DNA of 64,000 nucleotides from Aureobasidium sp. EXF-3400 (taxonomy: Eukaryota; Ascomycota; Dothideomycetes; Dothideales; Saccotheciaceae). The notes under the pieces were generated by a model. It searched no databases. It had not been told where the DNA came from and saw only the letters and a list, made by a program, of their open reading frames with translations. A program made the position numbers and the translations under genes. The first letter of the stretch is position 1, and each line of letters begins with the position of its first letter. Below, piece by piece: positions 33,801-44,024 of the stretch. The stretch is taken from positions 248,001 to 312,000 of the forward strand of contig SWBL01000004.1 of assembly GCA_024195585.1 (NCBI GenBank). The letters run 5' to 3'.

Positions 33801-34101
33801 TTTCCGCAAAGACTTGTTCTTGAATAGGAATGGTGCAGAGGCAAAGGACGAAGAGGTGGCCGTACATGGACCTGTTGAGGTGCTTGATGAGAAGAACTTC
33901 AAGGAAGAGGATAACAAGGGCAAGGGCGTTGATGAAGGCCCATTCGATGATGTGCATGAGATTGCTAGTGAGTCTTCTGGTTCGAGACCTGTCTCTGGAC
34001 AAGGGCAGGGAAGGCAGTCTGTTGATGACGCCATCTTGCCTGTGGTTATCACCGAGTTGTCTGACAAGGGGTTGGGCATCTCCTTTGACGAGAAGAAGTA
34101 G
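30886..34101 (+). CDS. Fusion of secreted GH16-like domain with membrane acyltransferase-3-like domain
   Basis: One intronless frame of 1071 residues from the ATG at 30886. A signal peptide (MRSFLYFLIGAGSLIEATA) leads into an N-glycosylation-rich beta-sandwich region (about 25-300) resembling GH16/concanavalin-A-like glucanases. The GH16 catalytic site ExDxxE appears as E152-I-D154-M-L-N157, so the second Glu is missing, favouring glycan binding over hydrolysis. A single helix (about 325-347) crosses to a cytosolic Ser/Pro linker. From about 552 (RIDYLAGLVAISCIGVTLIHF) ten or so helices form an acyltransferase-3-like unit that keeps a helix-1 His. A charged cytosolic tail ends the protein. 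Inference: a glycan-binding ectodomain tethered to an O-acyltransferase, working with the adjacent GT2. Confidence 0.75.
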   Translation: MRSFLYFLIGAGSLIEATASSSCACGFYDRSTEQVFTDSIIVYFNETQTIPEDVFQTQSFTHKAEKGWNSLYRQGAVAGNSLISTSSNTQQVLDLFVDPSTKNHVVNGGSIISQRQDILHGTFRASVQGSGPWTGGSALSMMLQFNKTSSMEIDMLNNDNPENARITTLVNGEYPSQEYGLNYTILEHGSESLPAVNPWDFITIRMDWTKEHVNFTLAENLTRSVFYKKESLPTEPMPLSFKHWSTGDSEWMQGPPKNRSVASVAWVRAFFNSSVTTTAQQQQFDARCNPALACNVDDVTLRSSTNYTSASLKAWREPPRNEKWRLPSGIVAGSSSFFGLVALLNVLFRRKPWEKLISKKQKSEEAMPKQSSSISSDDKLHMQRSVSSSTLGSVGASKPKWDYKCTTAEASSSNVTTPWETRTLASLSRAPSTADFIDMALLRKKMSEDCPTPFGVPFNQNNLRQSPSTGSDGWSSNGNTLVCPTPDVNFSKPIKSPETIRESVEIQVLERKSLESDEKLKQAIVTAHEVPTQPTSATSPTLPPRTTAPPKRIDYLAGLVAISCIGVTLIHFTLTFIPYAGGLGYGRHYKSELYSRWSATPILLNPIWIGPFFTTSTRFLAQNFLRTGNLADVAKKMLLRAPRMVIPAVVVAGLEYFFIELGLTAKLEWLPSITWSSWPYVTNYPNFGWFMNEILELGYLIPNQAPGIVNHYCVGVLWTIPVQLQFSYTTLLGAVMVREIKTHWKRFAFYSWCISVNWYSLNWGSCFWVGLLIADLNVTYNYVAFLQARPKYLYPTYVALWVLVIQGPLWTFLEDRGFYTLMTRERNIHPNLATGAPQGQVASEYPAYYEPRLNTILFAGAVQMMTELSTCFQWFLSLKPWIVLFPHTFTIYLIHGFVFWSFGAWLCVTLASMNILPYWAICLILFVCCYTIIGIAAVCITPFSEGAAMALCRNCWRWASEEPVPHRKTLQPFRKDLFLNRNGAEAKDEEVAVHGPVEVLDEKNFKEEDNKGKGVDEGPFDDVHEIASESSGSRPVSGQGQGRQSVDDAILPVVITELSDKGLGISFDEKK

Positions 34102-34582
34102 ATGTGTTACTATTTCATAGATTGTTTCTTCTTATATACACATTGGTAATCCAGACTGGGTTCTACACATCTTCCTTGGAGCGCATCCCGAATTCTTTAT
34201 TCTCTGGGCAAGACATCACAACTTGGTTGATCTACATCCATGCAGATGACTGTGGCTTCTAGAAACCATTAAGAGGCCTTCGCAAACCAAAGTAGTTGCT
34301 TCCAACGACGTACAGGCTCGCATTCTTGCGTGACAGTCCAGAAACCGAGTTGATCACGCCTTCTACTCTGAGGACTTTTGGATCTGATTAGTTATGTGTT
34401 CTGCTTTGTGCTCAGCTCCAAGATTTCCTGATACCTCTTTTGGACAGAGTTCAGGAGCACAGGCTTGATGTCCAACTCTCAAAGCAGAAGAGCATCCTAC
34501 ACGAGGCGGCCGACTGGCTGGAAAAATTCGATAGCCCCGGCCGTCTGACCCTCAGGGTAGGTCCGAGAGTGTCGGATATAGC
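34102..34582. other. Convergent intergenic region
   Basis: Between the 3' ends of the fusion gene and the sirtuin gene. T-rich just after the fusion stop; otherwise nothing recognised. Confidence 0.5.
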
Positions 34583-35832
34583 TCATGCCCACGGAGCAGG
34601 CACGAAAGGACGAGCCATAGCAGAAGCAGTGAGCGGCGCAGTATTCTTTTGGCCTAACTCTTTGACCAGGTTCGGCAGCATTTCCTCAAGGATATGAGCA
34701 CACCTCAGTCCATCTTTCCCAGTATTACTCGGCGACAGATGTTGGAAGAATTGCTCTTCGCCCCTGACACCGCCGATATTGACAATGCCAATAGGCATAC
34801 CTTGTTCTCTTGCTCTTTTGATCAGTCTCCAAGCCGAGTAGGTCGCTAGCGAAGATCCCAGTACCAAGACCCTGGCAGCTTCGTCGATGGCTTTCTCAGC
34901 AGCCACCTTGGTTGCATCTGGAATACTCTCTCCAAACATGATGACGTTCGGTTTGAGTATGCCCGACGTGCTCTTTCCAGCTAACCACGCACCATCTTGA
35001 TCAACCTCGACAATATGTGTGTTTCCGTCTTTGTCTTTCGGCGGCTTGGCTAAGCAACTCGGGCAAGCAGGGTATCTGAAGGTCGCATAATCCACACCGG
35101 GCACATCGACATCACCGTCGGGATTAGTCTTCAAGCCCAGTCGTCGTCTTTCGTCAGGATTCTCGGTAGTGAGGGCGCCAGAGGCAATCATTTCGTCTAG
35201 GAAGGAGCTCCATGCGGGATTGAGTTGAGCGAGATTGTTTTGGAAGAGTTGGCGGTCGTATTCGGTGCGGCAAGTTGTGCAGACGGCGCTGCGGAGGTAG
35301 CCGTGGAGCTCGAGGGTTCGGAGGGAAGGGTGAGCTTGTGGGTGGAACGAGTCGACATCTATGAATCAACTTTGTCAGTTGTGCTTGTCCTGTGTGTTTA
35401 GGTAGTGGGTGTGTTACTCTGAGTGATGACGCTGGACAGGTAGCCCATATGACCCAGATCTGCCACAGCTTTGTGTGCAGGATTCGGTTTCGACTTGTTC
35501 AGATTGGTCCATCCAAGGAAACTGCGAGCCCAGTAGCGTTTCCGGGCTGCATGGTTGGCCACGAACTCGTGGAAGTAGATTGGTCGGTAAGTTTTGTTGA
35601 GTGTGTATGTGCCCTTGGTGCCTCTGTAGTCAGCAAGACCTGATGCGACAGAGATGCCAGCTCCGGTAAGCAAGACTGTTTTGTCTTTTGGCTTGTGTTG
35701 TTGTTGTGGCGTTGATGTCAGGAACTCGGTCAGGGCGGCGATTGCACCAGAAACGGAAGCTGCGACCGAGGGAATGATGGTTGGTGCTGGCAAGGGTGCC
35801 GTGTATGGGATCCGCATTAATTGTCCACCCAT
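34583..35832 (-). CDS. Sirtuin, NAD-dependent protein deacylase (SIRT4-like, class II)
   Basis: Exons 35832-35418 and 35358-34583 (intron GTAACA...CATAG) give 396 residues. Motifs in order: LLTGAGISVASGLADYRG (NAD loop), ITQNVDSFH reconstructed across the intron, LELHGYLRS with the catalytic His, zinc ligands CTTC and CPSC, KPNVIMFGESIP, VLGSSLATYSAWRL, and IVNIGGVRGEE. The order and the wording of the HG and GE motifs match class II sirtuins, which in animals and fungi are usually mitochondrial. The first 40 residues are hydrophobic/basic and could serve as a presequence, though this is weak. The enzyme removes acyl groups from lysine or transfers ADP-ribose. Confidence 0.9.
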
Positions 35833-36024
35833 CTTGAGATCTCTATCCTCAACTGTTCTTCCACACGCGACAACTTCTGCTAAGTCAGATCTCTACTGGG
35901 AACGGTTCAATATGCTTTTTGGAATTGGTCTGGACTGATCGACGTCATTGACTATTTGCTTCGGCTTCAATTCCGCACTCACGGCCAGGGTTGCCCTCAT
36001 TTACTAAATACAATTGCATCTACA
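35833..36024. other. Short intergenic spacer
   Basis: 192 nt between the sirtuin start and the stop of the next leftward gene; the sirtuin promoter must lie here or in that gene's 3' end. Confidence 0.5.
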
Positions 36025-37570
36025 CTACCAAGCAGCCGTCCACTCTTCTGAACTTTGCAAAAGACTGTCCATAGACAGTCCAGCAACAGCGTTACCCACA
36101 CGTTGCTTCTCTGTGCTCACCACCTGCTGCTCAAGCCGCACCATAGCCTCCAGTTCTTCTTTCATGCCTGAGACCAGATTCTTCAGCCATTTGAGCATGA
36201 GAGATAGTGATGATTCTGCATCTTCGTTCGTCTGAGAGGGTGCTGATGGTAGCATTTCAACCTCTCTTTCCATCAGTCGCAACCGCTGGGTGATAGATGC
36301 ATGCGTGTGGTGCCAATCTTGTGGTAGAGGTCCTGAGAAAACGTGTGCCCTGTCTGGCTGCGTTGCCTCTGCTGCCCATTCCGAGAAGCTGTGTACCAAC
36401 GCTGTGTATCTGCTCTCTGGTGCCGACAAGCCCAAAATCTCGTTGAAGCAGCCACTCAGACTCTGTATCATCTCAGCTGCCTCGGGGCTCATATGTGCTC
36501 CTTCCACCCCCAACCACTCTGCTATAGCAGCCAGGTTTCCTTGTTCCTGGAGCGTTCGTTCTTGCTCTCGTATTTGGTTCACCTCATCTTGCGCTGTTTC
36601 GAATTCTGTCTGGAGTGCTTTCCTGGCGCTCTTTTCATAACTTTGAAAGTTGGGCTCGGCCGATCCGTGCAGTATCGAGAGATATAACAGTTCAGATTGC
36701 AGTTTGGTCGTCTCGAAGACGGCACCTGATTGAACAGCCTTCTCTTCAGCAGATGGCGCAGTCCGCGACGATGGCACTGGCGGCTTAGGCAGTGTGGTCT
36801 TGGCAGGACTATAGTGTTGCTGGAGCGTGTTGAAGGCCGGTCTTGTGGTGGTAGGCTCAAGATTTGGTACGCTTGATGTGACACCAGGCCGAACAAGCCG
36901 TCTGACAGGGGGTTTGACGGGATCTGCGCTATTCTTGGCGGAAGTTGGAGTCGATGGCGTGGAAGGTGTAGTGAGCCTCGAGTTGAGACCAGTGGTAGTC
37001 GAGCTCTGCGATCGGAGATGTCTCGAAGACGAAGTAAGGGTGTTAGATCGCTTCAAGGTCGAATCGCCTGTGCTCGATGCTGCAAGAGTCGAGGTACTGG
37101 CGGTACGGGAATGCGAGACGACGCGTGGTTTTGGCGCGGTGGTTGTTGAGGAAGCTGGTGCTCGAGTTGATAGGGATCGCGAGGGAGCGGTCAAGCCAGG
37201 CCTTGTGGATGCTGCAGCGGTTGACGAAGAAGATTGAGGTATGGTACGGGAACGAATAGATTGCGAGCGACTGAGAGGAGCGGAAGGGGGTGGCATAGCA
37301 GTCTTGTCTTCGTTTGGTCTTGTCGCAAGGCCCATGGTCGGCCTTGTGGGACTAGAGACAGGCAAGCTGGAAGCAGAAACATGCTTGGTTGTCTTGAGTG
37401 AGCGTGGAGTCAGCTGAGGAAGCTGGCTCCTCTTCTTGACGGTGGCATCGTTGTCTACCGAGTCCTAGACCATCTCAGCGCTGTTGGAGAGTTGAGTGGC
37501 TCTAGGATGCTACCTCGGGTTTTGTTGCTGTCCTTACAGGACGTCGGATCGAGGGCATTCGCGACGACAT
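36025..37570 (-). CDS. Ser/Thr-rich protein with C-terminal coiled coil, possibly microtubule-associated
   Basis: A tiny first exon (37570-37538, MSSRMPSIRRP) is spliced over a 73-nt intron (GTAAGG...GTCTAG) to exon 2 (37464-36025), total 490 residues. About 230 residues of disordered Ser/Thr/Pro/Arg-rich sequence precede a helical C-terminal half beginning TTKLQSELLYLSILHGSAEP, with heptad-like KALQTEFETAQDEVNQIREQ. This basic disordered head plus coiled-coil tail resembles augmin subunit 8 (HAUS8), whose head binds microtubules, but that is only an architectural analogy and I would not name it. Another cytoskeletal or septum protein is equally possible. It is divergent from the next gene with only 296 nt between starts. 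Confidence 0.7.
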
Positions 37571-37866
37571 GTTTGCTACACAAAATTGCACACGTGCTCT
37601 CTGCCTTTGAAAAAGATTCTCGATCAACAGAAGGTACGATTGATTATGGAGATCATCTCGACAGAGTACCAAGGTAGTGAGTGAAGTGATGTTTTGATGT
37701 TGACGCCGAGGGAACAACAACGACTCGAAACAGCTTCGTGTTTGCTTGATTTGCTCAGCTCCCCTCCCACCAAGACCCACCTTCCTTCTACAACTCACAT
37801 TCACTCTTCTTTCGAAAGAGAAAGTGAACTCCACCTAATTCCTGTGCATAAAGCTCTCGCGACAAC
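37571..37866. promoter_or_regulatory. Compact bidirectional promoter
   Basis: 296 nt between divergent start codons of the coiled-coil protein (-) and the gag-like/BRCT gene (+). A pyrimidine-rich stretch precedes the plus-strand start (37755-37815), common in fungal promoters. Confidence 0.45.
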
Positions 37867-40718
37867 ATGGACTGCGAAGACTTCCACAGCTCACTTCAAC
37901 AGCTCAGGCTGCAACTTGATTTTATGAACAAACGTACTGCTTCAATCCTTAACAAGTCTCATCAACACCCCAACAAGGTAACACACAACTCAAGCCAGGT
38001 TGGTCACTTCCCTCCTGTCATCATGGCAGAAAATGCGCAACAAATCAAACACATCGGCATCACGCTTGGTGCCCTCGCTAGCCAACAAGAAGATCGTTTT
38101 CAAAAACTCGAGCATCAACTCAATCTTCTGTCTGACAAACTTGACGACCTTGCGCTGAATCGCCCTCGTTTCACTCCCCCTGAATCATCCACCTCATCCG
38201 TTCACGAAGACGCAGAGCCTTGCTTTAACCCACCGTTTGGAAAGTCCTTCAACACGCCACGTCGACCACTCGACATGCCACATGCAACTGCGGCCGACCT
38301 TGGTGGCTACTTTTACCCAAACCACATCCAGTACAGTCACAGCGATGAGCAATACATCTCGAATGCCTCAACGTTCGTTGGTAGGGTGAATCGAACACTT
38401 TGTACAAAGTCTATCACCAACATTGAGATCTTCTTGAGAGGCTCTGCCCTACGTTGGTTCCACATCGGCCTCAGAACCGATGGTTCACACACCTTCGACG
38501 ATCAAAATGGAGAGATGAACATTGCCAAATTCTGTCAATCACTGATCCTCCTCTTCGGTATGCCAAGGTCCTCAAGACCAGGGGTTGATATCGAGGCTCT
38601 GCACCTCACGTCGACTTTCATGCGCAGTGTCATTCTAGATGACTATGTCTTTCCTGTCCTCGAGAGTGCACGTCAACAAGGCACTCTTGCTAACCTTGAA
38701 GTCATTATGAACAAAGCTATCAATCGTTACAACCAAAGCTCCTTGCCAATCACTTTGGATCCCGATATCATCGTGAACAAAGACCTGCTCGATATGTTGG
38801 TCTGCCTCCGTCGCAGCGAGTTTGACCAGAAACTCGACAAGATCTTGTCACAAAAGCAACGACACCTTGATACCGCAGTGTCAGCTAGGGTACCAAGTGA
38901 GAATACAAAGAAGGCAGGTTTGACCCACAAAGATCTCCGACAATACTCAGTGTCCCTACCCGTCAACGAGACCCACCGCCAGGGTCCACCGCTGACAGAA
39001 ACTGGAGTGACTGACAAACCTCCCATCGCTAAGTCTGACGATGTTCGGGTTGAGATCATTACGGAGTTGCCCGCTTCTCGCGACTGCTGCGGCGAGACGG
39101 TGCTCGACCCTGTCGAGCACAAGCAAAAGATGCGTCAATGCATTAATTTTCTGACTGATGAGCGCGTCGAGGTCTTGTCTGAATTTGTAGAGAAAGTGGC
39201 AGCTTTGAAGAATTGGCTGCACAAGAACCAATATCACCAAGACAGTGATGACGAGATCAAGTTGCTCTGGCACAGGGTCGCATACATGATCTGGATTCAT
39301 GAGCAACGTATCCAGGAAGACGCTTTGCAGCATTTCGAGTCGCGTCTCAACTCGAACAGCACTACCACTGGCAAGGCCGAAAGTCCCAAGAGTCAGGTTA
39401 TGCAGGCTCAGAACGAAGACTGCATCTTAAAGAACCGTGTTGAAGAGGCTACCGTCGCCAAAGCCCGCATCGGAAAGTCAGATTCTTTGGATCTTGGAAC
39501 GCCTAAGATGCCTGAACGTACCAAGCCCACGTTCGCCGGATCAATTGAGGCTGCAACCGAGCCTTACCCTCCAGCTCCGACAGTCGAACCATCTCCCGCA
39601 ACTCCTGTCTTGCCTTGCCAAGTTCCAGCAAGCTCTTTTAGCGAGGCACGTCAGATAAGAGGTTTCCGCGAACTATTGCAGGGCGTAGCACCCATTGACT
39701 CTGGTGAGGTCGATCACAGCATACCAGTGTCTCCTGAGATGGCCAAGAAGTCTGGCCTTCACTCAGACCGTCAACCGTAAGCTTTGCCCCTGATCAAAGT
39801 GCTCGTGATGCGATCGAGGCGCTAATGTGATAATGCAGTACACAGCAGCAAGTGCTCCAAATGCAGCAGCGAATGCGCATGCAACAGATGGCCCAGCAGC
39901 AACACGACGCCCTGAAGAGAGACGTCGTTGTTCAGACTGAGCGCAATTCTGAGAAGCTCTTCCGTCAACGGAGCTCTGCGCTCATTACCCGTGAACGCCC
40001 AGAATCTAGTCTCCACTACGAGCATCAACATGCCCGACAGCAGACAGACAGCCCCAAGAAAGATGTCGAATACGTCGTTTCTTCTTCCCAGCAGGACAAT
40101 TGTGAACCCACCCCTGCGACCGCCAAACCCACTACCACATCTGTGGTGACCAGATCTAAAGCCAGTGGTCTCGACATTCCCAAGGGTGCCGAGAATTGTC
40201 TAACAGGTCTGCGTTTTGTCTTCACTGGTCAGTTTACTCACTTTTCGAGAGAAGACGGTCACAACCTGGTCAGGCGTTACGGCGGAAAGTGGCGTACGGT
40301 GCCCAGCAAGAAAACTACCTATGTTGTTTTGGGATCAGAAGTCGATCCAAGCAAGCTTCAATACATCAAGGAACACAAGTTGAGGACCATCGACGAGGAA
40401 GGTCTGCTCAATCTCATCAGAAGACTTCCTCCATGTGATCTCGAGGCTTTGAGGCAAATCAAAAAATTCAAAAAGCAGAAGAAAGCTGTTGATGACTCCT
40501 TCGCCACCACATCCTCCGACCAGGATTATGACTCTAGTTCTACCGCTGCTGGTCTTCGCCGTTGGGCCCAACGCGCTGCCGAGATCAAGGCAAGGGATGA
40601 AGACATGGAAAACTGGTCTGGTCGTGACGAATGGACATCTTTCACTCAATTCCTCGAGGAACATGCTGCAGCAGTAGCTGAACAGAGCAGCAATGGAGCC
40701 GAGAAGTCGCTCTATTGA
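37867..40718 (+). CDS. Chimeric protein: gag-like region plus RFC1-type BRCT domain
   Basis: Exons 37867-39776 and 39839-40718 (intron GTAAGC...GATAATGCAG) give 929 residues. Residues 1-100 include a coiled coil. About 160-330 hold a helical region (NIEIFLRGSALRWFHIGL, KFCQSLILLFGMP) that resembles the capsid-like part of LTR-element gag proteins in layout and in the LRGSAxxWF string. A Gln/Met-rich stretch follows the exon junction. Residues about 745-830 form a BRCT domain whose wording (PKGAENCLTGLRFVFTG, RYGGK, SKKTTYVVLG, IDEEGLLNLIRRLP) is that of replication factor C large subunit. The AAA+ ATPase of RFC1 is absent, so this is not RFC1 itself. A DNA-associated role is inferred from the BRCT. 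The gag-like assignment is tentative. Confidence 0.7.
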
Positions 40719-41610
40719 AAGCTCGCCGATTCTGATTTTCAGCCATCACGTCTAGCTGACCAGTAAAGATTCAATAAAGGATTCCGAGGTTTTAGGACAA
40801 AAGAACATTGGGGACGGCAGAGAGACACGAGACTACGGCAATACGACAGAAACGAGGAACGAACAAGAAAACGACATAAGGACGAAACATCACGAGAAAC
40901 GACTGGACAGCAGTAACCAAAGGGAAAGACAGCTACACGAAAAATCAAACAATTATCCCTCATGTACTATGGAAGACCCCAGGAACCACTTCCCTAGGTA
41001 GCATGAAAAGAATCTTTCGCACCCAATTGAAACTCGAAAGAATGAACAAACGAAGAAACCACCGTGAACCCATTTGGTCTCCCACGTGCATACCGTGAGT
41101 AGTGCCACGAGGACGAAAGTCTAATCTCGCTAGAGCCTCGAAAAGTGAAATGACGCCAGAAAAGGTCATAGTCATGGTGTGATGATCAGGACCCTATGAT
41201 TCGGCTGAGCAAGAATGCGCAATCTAGTCAGCTGTCCAACATATCACACAAGCCGCATCATGATGAAGTCTTGGAAGCTAAAGAAGAAAAATTCGAATTG
41301 TGTTCTTTCGTGGTATAAAGCGCTAAACTTATCAACGACAAAGAGAATAGTTTGTTATGTTGTTGGGGAAGGGGGTGGGGGGGTTTTTTTTTCTGTGAAT
41401 GTTCTATAACTTGGCTGCTCGCTGGATATCAAATCCCGTGCCCCAAAGCTCACTGTCCTTTTCATATAATTCATTTCAGTTCGAGAGATGGGAATTTGGG
41501 CGGTGGGCAGTGATCCAGTCACGCACGCTCCAGGTATGACAGGCGCAAGTCCTCAGGGAAATCAATTCCAGGAGAGGGCTCTTTTGTTTTCGCACAAGGA
41601 GGAGGGAGCT
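40719..41610. other. Convergent intergenic region with G-run/T-run element
   Basis: Lies between the 3' ends of the BRCT gene and 6-phosphogluconolactonase. It contains three G runs of 4, 5 and 7 at 41365-41383 followed directly by nine T (41384-41392), a possible transcription pause or termination element. Nothing coding supported. Confidence 0.5.
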
Positions 41611-42405
41611 TTACAGGCTGCCTCTGCGGGGCACGCTGACGCCTTCGAGGGCGGCGTTGTCGGTGAACCAGCTGACCTTGTCGCCGGCACCCTCGTTGAC
41701 CAGACCGCAGGGCAGGGCACGTCCCTCCTCGGTCTCAAAGATGCTCTTGAAGATATCCTTCTTGCCAGCACCAGTAGCGACAAAGGCGATCTTTGCACCG
41801 TGAAGAACGACGGGCAAGCTCAAGGTGATGCGCTTTGGTGGGGGCTTGGGCGAATCGGAGATACTGAGGACCCATGCGTCTGTCTCGCGCAGCAGAGGGT
41901 GCTCAGGGAAGAGCGAGCAGGTGTGGCCGTCGGGACCGCAGCCGAGGAGGAGAAGGTCGAAGAGGGGAAGCTTGACCGAGTCGCGGGCGGCAAAGACAGA
42001 AACGAGCTGCTTCTCGTACTGGTCTGCGCACTCTTGAGCGTCATCGAGGTATTTCTCCTCAATAGGGTAAACCTTGGGCTCGCCGAACACCTCCTTGTCA
42101 ATCTTGTCTAGCAACTCGTCCTTGAGCAGCTTGTAGTTGCTGTCTTCGTGATCCAGTGGCACGCAGCGCTCGTCGGCGAAGAAGATCTCCCACTTGTTGA
42201 AGTCGACGGTGTCGGCGGGAGTGCCGTCGCCCTTGGCGAGAAGAGCTTGGGCAAGGGTCTTGGGCAGCGAGCCTCCTGAAACGGCGACTCTGAAGCTACC
42301 GTGACGCTCAATGGAAGCCTGTTGTTGCGCGAGGACGTACTGGCGCAGAGTGGGAGCCAGTTCGGCAACGCCGGGGAAACTGTAGACATTGGGAGATTTG
42401 CCCAT
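41611..42405 (-). CDS. 6-Phosphogluconolactonase
   Basis: A single exon of 264 residues starting at the ATG at 42405 (MGKSPNVYSFPGV); upstream in-frame codons lack an ATG. Family marks are the SGGSLPKTLAQAL loop, the IFFADERCVPLDHEDSNY block, and the GCGPDGHTCSLFPEHPLL signature. The enzyme hydrolyses 6-phosphogluconolactone to 6-phosphogluconate, step two of the oxidative pentose-phosphate pathway, in the cytosol. Length is normal for the Sol/devB family, and no membrane or transit segment is seen. It faces no pathway neighbour in this window, as expected for fungal housekeeping genes. Confidence 0.93.
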   Translation of the reverse strand: MGKSPNVYSFPGVAELAPTLRQYVLAQQQASIERHGSFRVAVSGGSLPKTLAQALLAKGDGTPADTVDFNKWEIFFADERCVPLDHEDSNYKLLKDELLDKIDKEVFGEPKVYPIEEKYLDDAQECADQYEKQLVSVFAARDSVKLPLFDLLLLGCGPDGHTCSLFPEHPLLRETDAWVLSISDSPKPPPKRITLSLPVVLHGAKIAFVATGAGKKDIFKSIFETEEGRALPCGLVNEGAGDKVSWFTDNAALEGVSVPRRGSL

Positions 42406-44024
42406 GGTGATGGTTGTTGTGACTGAGATGGTCGCCGGGACGTCGAGAGTCAATGCCGTTGAGCGGAGTTAGGTCCAAATAGAAGATGGTGGTGCGAAGT
42501 GAAGTGACGGTGATGTGACCAGCTGGGTACAGCGAGACGGGCACCGACTTATCAGATAAACCACTTCTATGCCGATGACGAGCTTCTTCCAATCTTCCTA
42601 ACGTGGGGCCCTTACCAGTCTTGGCAGCCCGGCAATACAAATGCCCAATTCTACGACATTCTGCCGTCTGCTCACCGCAACAGCCAATCAACCAATACCG
42701 GACTTGCGATCTTTCCTAAGGACAACTCAATCGCAGACCGCAACGACCGACAGTCCATTATCTTGACCGAATCCTGTATGCCTCTCGTCTGGATCTGTCT
42801 GCTGTCAAAAGCGGGAAGCCGTCGCGGAGATAACCATCTCTCCTCGGAGCCAACTTCCGTCTGCCAAGGTCGCGTCATGCTGCGAACTTTCTGCCATTCA
42901 CGTGCTGCTCTCGCTCGCCATCAACCCTAAACATCCCCTTTGAAACCTCACTCGTGTATCATATTCGTTATAGGTCATGCGATATTTGTGTTTATGCTTC
43001 ATCTATAGGCAGTCAAGGGATCCTCACGCCTTAGACACGCTCTTTCTTAGAACAGCCGGCCTGGAAAGCCACAAGACACGATACATTGTAGTGCTGGGCC
43101 GGTTGTGTCGTGTATGCACATGCAACGCACAAGATCCAAGAGAAACAGGTGAAGTAATCGTCATATTCATCTTGCTTGTGTCTAGCCTCGAGATCGAAGT
43201 TTTGTCACGACCAAAGGTAGATGTCAAAAGATCAACTGGTAGACAGAGAAAGCACGCAGAAAGCAATATCACCAAGATCACAGTCCCCAACGGAAGTGCT
43301 GGGCTTGGAAATCAAGCAGAGACTCACAAGCCCTCAGCCTCAGTCGCAACTTGACGAGGTATAAAGTATCACAACTCCTGTGAACATAGGATTGATGCAG
43401 TCAATGTACAGCGGCCACATGTTCGAAGGAACCTGGAAATGTGACAATGCAGTCACTCGTCTAGGCGCAGCGCATTCTGCCACTTTACGTGTCGCAAGCT
43501 TTGTAACAAACAGTTCCACCACCACGATACTGGAGAGTCTGACGGATCCAAGGGGCTGACATTACCACTGTCAGAGCATCCCACTCTCAAAGGTATCATC
43601 GCTGATACGTGACCAGTTCGCCGTGACAGACCGCATCGCCCCAGTCCAAGCCTCCTGGACAGCATGTAATCTGAACATGGCTTCCAGCAACCAGACAGCA
43701 GTTTGGACTCCGAAGCCTAGTAACCAGCATTGAGTTAGTCCGAAGGATGAAAAGTGATGGTGGTGGCACAGCACAGTCGTCAGCTGTCAAAATCCCTCAA
43801 GGCGTTCGGAGTCAGGCGCAAGGCCAACCACTGACACGCCCAACACAATCGCCGAGGGCTGGTCGTTTTGACAGGCATTAGGGAAGATGTGCTGAGACGG
43901 TTCGGTATTGCGCGTTTCGTTAGGCAGCGACGAAACGCTTTTGGGATTACGAATCAGCCTTGCTCACATCAGATAAGGGCGGTTGGAGGAAGGCACGCTT
44001 ATGTCTGTGATTGATGCGACGGGG
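42406..44024. other. 1.6-kb gene-poor interval
   Basis: Upstream region of the lactonase gene and further non-coding DNA. Short minus-strand frames at 43340-43790 include a PSNMWPLYID exon-like piece but no complete gene can be built. No tRNA or 5S rRNA signature seen. Confidence 0.45.

Noticed and set aside
43340..43441. Exon-like piece after a good 3' splice site reading VPSNMWPLYID, similar at its start to exon 2 of the Dal5-type carrier
   Set aside because: Only the first few residues match; what follows is not carrier-like and no upstream exon was found. Probably coincidence, at best a very old relic.
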